Positions 1-6,009 of a DNA stretch of 9,392 bases are shown here, in pieces (positions within the stretch are counted from its first letter, which is position 1; each line of letters starts with the position of its first letter). Origin of the DNA: CAYHSY01 sp964359435 (GTDB lineage Bacteria; Patescibacteriota; Minisyncoccia; UBA6257; JAUSGH01). Location: NCBI GenBank assembly GCA_964359435.1, contig CAYHSY010000036.1, positions 1 through 9,392 on the forward strand. The letters run 5' to 3'. Both the position numbers and the translations under genes were made by a program. Below the pieces are notes generated by a model that searched no databases, was not told the origin of the DNA, and saw nothing but the letters and a program-made list of their open reading frames with translations.

Positions 1-85
1 GTCCGCCATATTAAGAGATGAGCTTATTCTATTAAAGAAAAGGGCTACGAAATACGAAAAGAATACGAATATACGAAAAAAATAA
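1..85 (+). CDS. uvrB: C-terminal end of UvrB (partial)
   Basis: An open frame enters from the left edge (codons begin at base 2) and stops with TAA at 83-85, one base before the uvrA start. The visible 27 residues begin SAILRDELILLLKKR, which fits the C-terminal UVR motif of UvrB (pattern A-x-LRD-x-I-x-x-L-K), the helical hairpin through which UvrB contacts UvrC. UvrB is the damage-verifying helicase of the UvrABC excinuclease. The position directly before uvrA and uvrC supports the call. The last 12-13 residues (from about base 44) are encoded by TACGAA-type word repeats and are lysine/asparagine-rich, so the native end of the protein was probably the KKR just before. The spacing to uvrA suggests translational coupling. 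A UVR motif also occurs in UvrC and ClpC-type proteins, and only a short piece is visible, so the identity is an inference from motif plus context. Confidence 0.68.
   Translation, partial: SAILRDELILLKKRATKYEKNTNIRKK
46..80 (+). repeat. TACGAA short-word repeat at uvrB/uvrA junction
   Basis: Four copies of the word TACGAA start at 46, 53, 64 and 72, separated by A-rich filler. The array covers the last codons of the upstream frame and ends a few bases before the uvrA ATG. It is irregular in period (7, 11 and 8 bases), so it is a word cluster and not a strict tandem repeat. Confidence 0.7.
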
Positions 86-86
86 T

Positions 87-2657
87 ATGAATGAAAAAAT
101 CATCATAAAAGGCGCCAGGGAACACAACCTGAAAAATATCAGTTTGGAGTTGCCGCGCAATAAACTCATCATTTTCACAGGGTTGTCCGGTTCGGGCAAG
201 TCCAGTTTGGCCTTTGATACCATTTTCGCCGAGGGGCAGAGGCGTTATGTGGAAAGTTTGTCCGCTTATGCCCGACAATTTTTGGGCCAGATGGATAAGC
301 CGGATGTGGACGAAATCGAAGGCCTTTCGCCGGCCATTTCCATCGACCAAAAGAGCCATTCCGGAAATCCTCGGTCGACGGTTGCCACTTTGACCGAAAT
401 TTACGATTATCTTCGCGTGCTTTTTGCCCGCACCGGTAAGCCGTTTTGTCCTACATGCGGCAACGAGATCCGGAAAATGACGGCGGAAGAAATTGTGGAT
501 ACCGCTGTTGAATTTGCCGGCAGGCATCCCGATCGGGAGCTTTTGGTTTTGGCGCCAGCGGTTATCGGCCGGAAAGGAGAATATTATCAATTGCTTTATG
601 ATTTTCTGAATGCCGGTTTTGGCGAGGTCCGCATCAATGGCGAATTTGCGTCGCTCAAAGAGCGCATTAAACTTTCCAGGTATAAACAAAACACGATTGA
701 GTTGGTGGTGGACAAGATGCCCGCCGCTCTGGATTTTAAGGGCCGGGATAGCCGGGCGAGGGTCGCGGAAGCGGTGGAAACATCTTTGAAATACGGGGCC
801 GATGTGGTGGTTTTTGTTGCCCGGGAAATTTCCAAAACCAAAAAAATGGTTGAGGAGATTACCCTTTCTTCCAAGTTTTCCTGTCCGCGCGATAATTTTT
901 CTTTGCCGGAAATTGAGCCGCGCTTGTTTTCTTTCAACAGCCCCTACGGCGCTTGTCCTGATTGCCACGGTTTGGGGACAGTGGAGGCGTGGTCGGAGAA
1001 AATTTGCGTGATCTGTAAAGGCAAACGGCTCAAGCCGGAAGCCCTGCATATTTTTATAAACAATAAAAATATCAGTGATTTGACCGGGCTTTCAATCGAA
1101 AAAGCATACGCGTTTTTTGATAAAATGGAATTGAAATCCAAAGGTGAAGCCGCGCACATCGCGGAAGTGCCGCTTAGGGAAATAAAAAATCGTTTGAAAT
1201 TTATGTTGGACGTGGGCTTGGATTATTTGACTTTAGAGCGTCGGGCCGGCACTCTTTCCGGCGGCGAGGGCCAGCGCATACGCCTGGCTTCACAGATTGG
1301 TTCGCGCCTCACCGGGGCGCTTTACGTGCTTGATGAACCGACCATCGGGTTGCATCAGCGCGACAATGAAAAATTGATTGCGACGCTTAAGAACTTGCGC
1401 GATTTGGGTAACACGGTGATTGTTGTGGAGCATGACGAAGACACTATCAGGTCCTCGGATTATTTGGTGGATATTGGGCCGGGAGCGGGCGTGCATGGTG
1501 GAAAAATTGTCGTGGAGGGAGTCCGTGACGAGGTTTTTAAAAAGACGCCTAAAGGCCAGTCGATGACGGTTGATTTTTTGCGGGGCGACAAGGTGATTGT
1601 GGTGCCGCCGCGCCGGAAAATAAAAAATCAGGATTTTTTGAAATTGCGCGGCGTTTCCGCCAATAACTTAAAGAATATCGATATAGATTTGCCGTTACGC
1701 CGGTTTGTGGCTGTGAGCGGCGTTTCCGGCTCTGGTAAGAGCACTTTGGTTTACGATGTGGTTTACAAGGCCTTGGCTAACAAGTTTCATGGCAGCCGCC
1801 ATGAAGTCGGGCATCACAATGCCATGATGGGCGCGGAATATCTTTCGAATGTCATTGCCATCGATCAGGGCGCGATTGGGAGGACGCCGCGCAGCAACCC
1901 GGCAACTTACATTGGCGCGTGGAGTTATATTCGTGATTTGTTCGCTTCAACGCCGGAGGCCCGGATGAGGGGATTCACGGCTTCGCGTTTCAGCTTCAAT
2001 GTTCCCGGCGGCCGTTGCGAACATTGTGAGGGCAATGGCGTGATAGGCATAGAAATGCATTTTTTGCCGACGGTTTATGTGCGCTGCGATATATGCAAAG
2101 GCAAGCGTTTTGACCGCGAGACATTGGAAGTGGAATATAAGGGAAAAAATATCCATGATATTTTGCGCATGACGGTTGAGGAGGCCGCTGATTTTTTCCG
2201 CGATATTCCGTGGGTACATGATAAATTAAAGATTCTTAACGAAGTAGGTTTAGGTTATTTGGAGCTGGGGCAGAGCTCGACAACGCTTTCCGGCGGCGAA
2301 GCTCAGCGCATTAAACTTTCGGCGGAGCTTGGCAAGCGCGACAGCGGCCGGACGCTCTATGTTTTGGATGAACCGACGACCGGACTTCATTTCGCCGATA
2401 TTGAAAATCTTTTGAAGGTATTGCACCGATTAGTGGAGCGCGGCAATACCATCGTAGTCATAGAACATAATTTGGACGTGATTAAAACCGCCGATTGGGT
2501 GATTGATTTGGGGCCGGAGGGCGGTGAGCGGGGTGGCGAGATTACGGCCGTGGGAACACCGGAAGAGATAGCGAGAAACGCGAGGAGCTACACGGGTAAA
2601 TATCTTCGAATAGCATTAAGTCAAAATGTAAAAATCAAAACGCAAAATGACAAATAA
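87..2657 (+). CDS. uvrA: UvrABC excinuclease ATPase subunit UvrA, lacking the insertion domain
   Basis: UvrA is the damage-sensing ABC-type ATPase of nucleotide excision repair; as a dimer it scans DNA and loads UvrB. The 856 residues carry two ABC modules: Walker A GLSGSGKS at 32-39 and GVSGSGKS at 545-552, signatures LSGGEGQ at 390-396 and LSGGEAQ at 734-740, and Walker B/D-loops LYVLDEPT at 412-419 and 757-764. The UvrB-binding domain lies around 130-260. Zinc cysteines are C121/C124 with C266 (its usual partner is D269), C290/C293 with C307/C310, and C644/C647 with C667/C670. Only 13 residues separate C293 from C307; in E. coli UvrA about 120 residues lie there, so the DNA-contacting insertion domain is absent and the protein is shorter than the usual ~940. 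The ATG follows the uvrB stop by one base, with no Shine-Dalgarno sequence. The last 12 residues (845-856) are encoded by a word repeat. No LexA-type operator was recognised. Confidence 0.97.
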   Translation: MNEKIIIKGAREHNLKNISLELPRNKLIIFTGLSGSGKSSLAFDTIFAEGQRRYVESLSAYARQFLGQMDKPDVDEIEGLSPAISIDQKSHSGNPRSTVATLTEIYDYLRVLFARTGKPFCPTCGNEIRKMTAEEIVDTAVEFAGRHPDRELLVLAPAVIGRKGEYYQLLYDFLNAGFGEVRINGEFASLKERIKLSRYKQNTIELVVDKMPAALDFKGRDSRARVAEAVETSLKYGADVVVFVAREISKTKKMVEEITLSSKFSCPRDNFSLPEIEPRLFSFNSPYGACPDCHGLGTVEAWSEKICVICKGKRLKPEALHIFINNKNISDLTGLSIEKAYAFFDKMELKSKGEAAHIAEVPLREIKNRLKFMLDVGLDYLTLERRAGTLSGGEGQRIRLASQIGSRLTGALYVLDEPTIGLHQRDNEKLIATLKNLRDLGNTVIVVEHDEDTIRSSDYLVDIGPGAGVHGGKIVVEGVRDEVFKKTPKGQSMTVDFLRGDKVIVVPPRRKIKNQDFLKLRGVSANNLKNIDIDLPLRRFVAVSGVSGSGKSTLVYDVVYKALANKFHGSRHEVGHHNAMMGAEYLSNVIAIDQGAIGRTPRSNPATYIGAWSYIRDLFASTPEARMRGFTASRFSFNVPGGRCEHCEGNGVIGIEMHFLPTVYVRCDICKGKRFDRETLEVEYKGKNIHDILRMTVEEAADFFRDIPWVHDKLKILNEVGLGYLELGQSSTTLSGGEAQRIKLSAELGKRDSGRTLYVLDEPTTGLHFADIENLLKVLHRLVERGNTIVVIEHNLDVIKTADWVIDLGPEGGERGGEITAVGTPEEIARNARSYTGKYLRIALSQNVKIKTQNDK

Positions 2658-2739
2658 AAATTAAAAATTTGCAACGAAGCAATTTCTAATTTTAATTTAT
2701 TATCTATAATTTTGATTTTTGATATTTGATTTTTAAATT
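2619..2739 (+). repeat. AT-rich word repeat and long imperfect hairpin spanning uvrA end and uvrA-uvrC spacer
   Basis: From 2619 the sequence is built of words such as AGTCAAAATG, TCAAAACG and CAAAATGA. They encode the last 12 residues of UvrA. An imperfect inverted repeat follows: arm 2652-2672, loop AACGAA 2673-2678, arm 2679-2698, pairing about 18 positions with one bulge and two mismatches. The uvrA stop codon (2655-2657) lies inside the left arm. The rest of the spacer (2711-2739) repeats TTTGAT words, the complement of the ATCAAA words seen before the hairpin. It could act as a weak bidirectional terminator or an mRNA-end stabiliser, but it has no clean U-run after a GC-rich stem, so I class it as a repeat. 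Confidence 0.65.
2705..2710 (+). promoter_or_regulatory. candidate -10 box upstream of uvrC
   Basis: TATAAT is an exact consensus -10 hexamer 29 bases before the uvrC ATG. No convincing -35 hexamer is found 15-19 bases upstream, and the spacer is very AT-rich, so a chance match is likely. If real, it would give uvrC a transcript separate from uvrA. Confidence 0.25.
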
Positions 2740-3969
2740 ATGGCAATAGATTTTGTTAAATTAAGACAAAAGATTCCTAATTTCCCCGGTGTCTATTTAA
2801 TGCAAGACCGACAGGCGCGTATCTTGTATGTCGGCAAGGCCGGAGATTTGAGGCGGCGGGTCGCGAGCTATTTTGAGCGGCCGCAAGATGCGCGTATTGC
2901 CCGAATGCTCACTAAGGTTGCCAAAATTGATTTCCAGAAAACAGCAACAGTTATAGAGGCGCTGATACTTGAAGCCGAATTAATTAAACGTTATAGCCCG
3001 CAATATAATATTAAAGACAAAGATGATAGGAGTTTTTTGTATGTCATTATCACGCGCGAAAAGTTTCCGCGGGTGGTGGTGATGCGTACTAAAGAGGCCA
3101 TGGCGTTCGGGAACCCCTTGGGATATTTTGGGCCCTTCACTTCGCCGACTTCGCTTCGAGCGGCTATGAAGATTTTGCGCCGGATTTTTCCGTGGGCAAT
3201 GCATGGAACACATAACATGGAACATGGAACAAAAAGGGCGATCAAGCCGTGTTTTGATTATCAAATTGGGCTTTGCCCAGGCACCTGTGTCGGGGGGATT
3301 ACAAGCGTTGATTATAAAAAGAATATCAAGCAATTGATTTTGTTTTTCCGCGGCCAGAAAAAACGCGTTATGCGCGAGCTGGTGCGTGACATGCGGGCGG
3401 CCGTCAAAGAAACGCGGTTTGAAGCGGCGGCCGCCATCAGAAATAAATTACATGCCTTGAGTCATATCCAAGACGTGGCTTTGTTGGACAAACCAACCAT
3501 GGGAGATAGCATCTCCCATGGTTGGGGTAGGGTGGAGGGGTACGATATCTCCAATATCAGTGGAACCTCTGCCGTGGGAGCGATGGTTGTGTTTAAGAAT
3601 GGCGAGCCGGCGCCGGGGGAATATAGAAAATTCAAAATCAAAACCATTAAAGGAGTGAATGACGTGGGCATGATGACAGAGGTCCTGCGGCGCCGCTTAG
3701 CTCACCGTGAATGGGAGTTGCCGGGCGTCATATTGGTGGACGGCGGAGTGGGGCAAGTGAATGCCGCGCGGAGCGTTCTTTCGACCTTAAAACTGGGTAT
3801 CCCCGTAATCGGTATTGCCAAGGGCAAAGAACGCAAGCGCAATGATTTTTTGTATCCTTTGGGCATGCATGAAGCGATTTTCAAATCGCGCGATATGTTG
3901 GTCCGTGTGCGCGACGAAGCGCACCGTTTTGCCGTAAAATATCACCGGGAGTTGCGGGGGAAATTGTGA
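2740..3969 (+). CDS. uvrC: minimal UvrABC excinuclease nuclease subunit UvrC
   Basis: UvrC makes the 3' and then the 5' incision around UvrB-marked lesions. The 409 residues hold a GIY-YIG nuclease (GVY 17-19, YVG 30-32, R39, E78), a cysteine cluster (C171, C179, C183), a UVR helix pair (about 207-243) that binds UvrB, and the RNase H-like nuclease (YDISNISG with D269, LVDGG with D334, RDEAH with H395). It ends with TGA right after HRELRGKL, so the C-terminal tandem helix-hairpin-helix domain is missing, as are about 120 residues that separate the UVR and RNase H-like domains in E. coli UvrC (~610 residues). Two in-frame repeat insertions are present, at residues 154-164 and 252-262. There is no Shine-Dalgarno sequence before the ATG, which lies 82 bases after uvrA. 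Both catalytic sites look intact, so the enzyme is probably active. Shortened UvrC is, as I recall, common in CPR bacteria. Confidence 0.95.
   Translation: MAIDFVKLRQKIPNFPGVYLMQDRQARILYVGKAGDLRRRVASYFERPQDARIARMLTKVAKIDFQKTATVIEALILEAELIKRYSPQYNIKDKDDRSFLYVIITREKFPRVVVMRTKEAMAFGNPLGYFGPFTSPTSLRAAMKILRRIFPWAMHGTHNMEHGTKRAIKPCFDYQIGLCPGTCVGGITSVDYKKNIKQLILFFRGQKKRVMRELVRDMRAAVKETRFEAAAAIRNKLHALSHIQDVALLDKPTMGDSISHGWGRVEGYDISNISGTSAVGAMVVFKNGEPAPGEYRKFKIKTIKGVNDVGMMTEVLRRRLAHREWELPGVILVDGGVGQVNAARSVLSTLKLGIPVIGIAKGKERKRNDFLYPLGMHEAIFKSRDMLVRVRDEAHRFAVKYHRELRGKL
3202..3231 (+). repeat. CATGGAA heptamer repeat inside uvrC
   Basis: CATGGAA occurs at 3202, 3216 and 3223, the last two as a perfect tandem; a degenerate CATAA unit lies between the first and second. 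It is translated in frame as a His/Met/Asn/Gly-rich stretch (residues 154-164), where other UvrC proteins have the first cysteine of the Fe-S cluster region. Confidence 0.8.
3493..3525. repeat. perfect 15-bp inverted repeat inside uvrC
   Basis: Left arm CCAACCATGGGAGAT (3493-3507), loop AGC (3508-3510) and right arm ATCTCCCATGGTTGG (3511-3525) match perfectly. The 33 bases are exactly 11 codons in the uvrC phase (residues 252-262, PTMGDSISHGW) and sit in the linker between the UVR helices and the RNase H-like domain. It looks like an inserted palindromic element, not a terminator: no T-run follows and the frame continues into conserved sequence. Confidence 0.9.
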
Positions 3970-4001
3970 TTTAGAATGGACACCGGGTCGGCATACGATG
4001 T

Positions 4002-4433
4002 ATGCTGAGGAATATGAACAGGGTTTTCGTGGTTGTCTTGTTGATATTACTGGCTGTTATTGCCGGCATATTTTTATATTTGTATTTTACAACGGTCTCC
4101 ATCCCCAGGATCGATGAGCTGATAATAATCGATTACCCCAAACCGAATGCCATTATAGGCAGCCCACTCAAAGTTTCGGGGCAGGCGAGGGGGAATTGGT
4201 ATTTTGAGGCCTCGGCGCCGGTAAAAATCGTTGATGATTTGAATAATGTTTTGGGTGTAAAGTATATTACCGCGCAAGGTGACTGGATGACAACGGATTT
4301 TGTGCCGTTTTTAGGCGAGATTGAATTTGCTGCGCCAAATACTCCGGCCGGTAAAGTGATTTTTCAAAAAGATAATCCGAGTGGGCTGCCGGAAAATGAT
4401 CGGTCGGTGGAAATATCGGTGCGTTTTAGGTAG
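4002..4433 (+). CDS. membrane-anchored Gmad2 (immunoglobulin-like) domain protein
   Basis: The 143-residue product has one N-terminal hydrophobic helix (about 7-28), probably an uncleaved anchor, followed by a domain (about 43-143) that matches the Gmad2 pattern: YPKPN near 45-49, GSPLKVSGQARGNWYFE at 53-69, a central beta-rich part and the ending RSVEISVRF. Gmad2 is an immunoglobulin-like fold first described in spore-germination proteins and frequent in surface proteins of non-sporulating bacteria; its ligand is unknown. The domain should face outward. Start choice is uncertain: ATG 4002 has no ribosome site, while ATG 4014 (residue 5) has GAGG only three bases before it. A small inverted repeat (GCATAC/GTATGC, 3991-4005) overlaps the first ATG, and a weak TTAGAA-17-TACGAT pair lies at 3971-3999. 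The next gene, also membrane-anchored, begins 15 bases after the stop, so the two are probably co-transcribed. Confidence 0.85.
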   Translation: MLRNMNRVFVVVLLILLAVIAGIFLYLYFTTVSIPRIDELIIIDYPKPNAIIGSPLKVSGQARGNWYFEASAPVKIVDDLNNVLGVKYITAQGDWMTTDFVPFLGEIEFAAPNTPAGKVIFQKDNPSGLPENDRSVEISVRFR

Positions 4434-4448
4434 ATTACTTCAATATCA

Positions 4449-5606
4449 ATGATAAAAAGATTTTTAGCGATTTTATTTTTGATAATTTTGGGAATAACCG
4501 GTTATTTGGGGTGGAAAAATTATGGCAATTTAATTAAGTTGGTTTTTTTGAAACCCAGTATTCAGATAGAAGCCGGCTCTTTAAAAGTCCCTGAGGGTTT
4601 TACGATTTCCGTTTACGCGGATAATTTGCCGGGCGCGCGGGTTATGGCCGTGGATGCCTTCGGTAATCTTTGGGTAAGTCAGATGCGCGAAGGCAAAATT
4701 ACATTACTTTCCAAAGACGCGGATGGGCGAATGGAGGCCAACACAATTTTGAAAGATTTGAAAAATCCTCACGGGTTGGCATTCCACCCCGATTTTCCCT
4801 TTAAGTTATATATTGCCGAAGAACATCAAATCACGTCTCTCCCAACTTATAGCGACGGCAATCCCGAATTTGTGGCTCGCTTGCCTGCCGGCGGGAATCA
4901 TGTTTCCAGAACCATCGGTTTTGGGCCGGATAAGCGTTTATATGTTTCCATCGGTTCCACTTGTAATGTTTGTCGCGAGGAAGATGAGAGGAGGGGCGTG
5001 ATTTTAAGGGGTGATGGCGAGGGTAAAAATTTGGCTTTATTTGCCCGCGGACTAAGGAACACCGTTTTCTTTGCGTGGCGGGAAGATGGCCGGATGTTCG
5101 GTGCGGACATGGGCCGGGATTTGTTGGGCGACGATTTGCCGTCGGATGAGATAAATATCATCCGTGAGGGTAATTATGGTTGGCCTGTTTGTTATGGCAA
5201 AAATATCCACGACGGCGTTTTTGATAAAAACGTGTATTTTAGAAATCCTTGCATGGAACCGTTTGAAGTCGGCAGTTATATAGACATACCGGCTCATTCG
5301 GCGCCTTTGGGTCTAGCTTTTATACCTGGCAGCAGCTCTTGGCCGAGGGATTGGTGGGGTGATTTATTGGCGGCTTATCATGGTTCATGGAATAGGAGCG
5401 CGCCGACCGGTTATAAAGTGGTGCGTTATGAATTTGATGAACAAGGTGAATATATAGGTAAGGTATCGGATTTTGTAACAGGATTTTTAGACGAATCGGG
5501 AACTGTTTTGGGTCGGCCGGTGGACATAAAAGTATCATCGGAGGGATACGCGTATATAAGCGATGATTATGCGGGAGTGATCTATAAGATTGAATATGCG
5601 GATTAA
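4449..5606 (+). CDS. membrane-anchored PQQ-type sugar dehydrogenase (GSDH beta-propeller)
   Basis: This 385-residue protein has an N-terminal hydrophobic anchor (about 4-20) and then a six-bladed propeller of the glucose/sorbosone dehydrogenase type (aldose sugar dehydrogenase family), which oxidises sugars with pyrroloquinoline quinone outside the cytoplasm. Family landmarks are PHGLAFHPD (107-115), GNHVSRTIGFGPD (149-161), RLYVSIGSTCNVC (163-175), FARGLRNT (198-205), GRDLLGDDLPSDEINIIREG (222-241), YGWPVCYG (243-250), PAHSAPLGLAF (281-291), HGSWNRSAPTGYKVVR (311-326) and GRPVDI (355-360). Cysteines C172/C175 and C248/C268 could form disulfides. Length fits the family. No cofactor-synthesis gene is in view, so the PQQ and the sugar are unknown, and the protein could also be a propeller with another role. 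No Shine-Dalgarno sequence precedes ATG 4449. The next gene starts inside its last codons. Confidence 0.88.
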   Translation: MIKRFLAILFLIILGITGYLGWKNYGNLIKLVFLKPSIQIEAGSLKVPEGFTISVYADNLPGARVMAVDAFGNLWVSQMREGKITLLSKDADGRMEANTILKDLKNPHGLAFHPDFPFKLYIAEEHQITSLPTYSDGNPEFVARLPAGGNHVSRTIGFGPDKRLYVSIGSTCNVCREEDERRGVILRGDGEGKNLALFARGLRNTVFFAWREDGRMFGADMGRDLLGDDLPSDEINIIREGNYGWPVCYGKNIHDGVFDKNVYFRNPCMEPFEVGSYIDIPAHSAPLGLAFIPGSSSWPRDWWGDLLAAYHGSWNRSAPTGYKVVRYEFDEQGEYIGKVSDFVTGFLDESGTVLGRPVDIKVSSEGYAYISDDYAGVIYKIEYAD

Positions 5607-5991
5607 TTTTCCCAAAGACGACTCTTCGGCGCATTGGACGAGTCATGTGAAAAATAAAATGATGTTTTATGGTTTGTCGGAGCAGAAAATCCGGAGTGTG
5701 ATGCGGAATCCGAAACGACGGGAAGACGGCATCGCGGCGGGGACAATCGCGGTAATGCAAAGGAATGATAAACCGAAGCGAAAAGAAGAAATATGGGTGA
5801 TGTACGCGACTAATTTAAAATTGAAAAGTCAAAATGAAAAATTGCAATCTAGGGTTGAAAAACTTTTAGGAAAACCAAGGACTATCATCATCAGCGCGTG
5901 GAGATATCCCGGAATATCCAAAATAAGGGATGGGGTGCCGATGCCGGATGGAGTTGCGGAAGAATTGGAGAGATTCTTGAATACATTGTAG
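5596..5991 (+). CDS. small DUF4258-like protein with a repeat-derived insertion
   Basis: I do not recognise a characterised gene. The 131-residue product has the pattern W-x2-H-x3-KM-x2-YGLSE-x2-I-x-SVMRNPKRRE near the N-terminus, then strands around EEIWVMYA and RTIIISAWRYPG, and a short helical end. This resembles the DUF4258 fold (compact, RelE/BrnT-like in outline), but it is a memory-based resemblance and not proof of toxin function. ATG 5596 overlaps the preceding dehydrogenase by 11 bases, which suggests translational coupling; a TTG at 5590 is a possible two-codon-longer start. Between the two predicted strands lies a Lys/Gln/Asn-rich stretch (about residues 73-94) encoded by the same AGTCAAAATG word found at the uvrA end. 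No antitoxin-like partner gene is adjacent. The following gpmI gene starts 18 bases after the stop. Confidence 0.75.
   Translation: MRINFPKDDSSAHWTSHVKNKMMFYGLSEQKIRSVMRNPKRREDGIAAGTIAVMQRNDKPKRKEEIWVMYATNLKLKSQNEKLQSRVEKLLGKPRTIIISAWRYPGISKIRDGVPMPDGVAEELERFLNTL
5812..5850 (+). repeat. AGTCAAAATG-type word repeat inside the DUF4258-like gene
   Basis: A/T-rich words here include AGTCAAAATG (5827-5836), identical to 2619-2628 at the uvrA end. In both genes the word is read in the same frame (Ser-Gln-Asn). The stretch interrupts what looks like the turn between two beta strands. Confidence 0.55.
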
Positions 5992-6003
5992 GCGTGTTAT
6001 GAT
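5977..6003 (+). promoter_or_regulatory. extended -10 promoter for a leaderless gpmI transcript
   Basis: TGTTATGAT at 5995-6003 is an extended -10 element (TG-n-TATGAT). A weak -35 (TTGAAT, 5977-5982) lies 15 bases upstream. The -10 ends six bases before the gpmI ATG, so a start site seven bases after the last -10 base falls on the A of the ATG. There is no ribosome-binding site in this gap. This is predicted from sequence only. Confidence 0.5.
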
Positions 6004-6009
6004 ATTGGT

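Noticed and set aside
46..80. TACGAA array as a CRISPR-like or origin iteron array
   Set aside because: Units are 6-8 bases with irregular spacing, without unique spacers, and lie inside a coding end.
45..1049. A 334-codon open frame on the minus strand opposite uvrA
   Set aside because: It lies antisense to the strongly conserved uvrA frame, has no recognisable domain, and its length follows from the codon usage of uvrA.
3493..3525. Hairpin in uvrC as a rho-independent terminator
   Set aside because: No T-run follows and conserved uvrC sequence continues in frame for almost 450 bases.
3967..4005. TGA recoded as glycine, or a frameshift that would restore the UvrC C-terminal domain
   Set aside because: Reading through the TGA gives about a dozen unrelated residues and another TGA, and no frame nearby encodes helix-hairpin-helix sequence; the stop is genuine.
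5596..5991. Toxin of a toxin-antitoxin pair
   Set aside because: The fold resemblance is loose and no small partner gene is adjacent; the neighbours are the propeller gene and gpmI.
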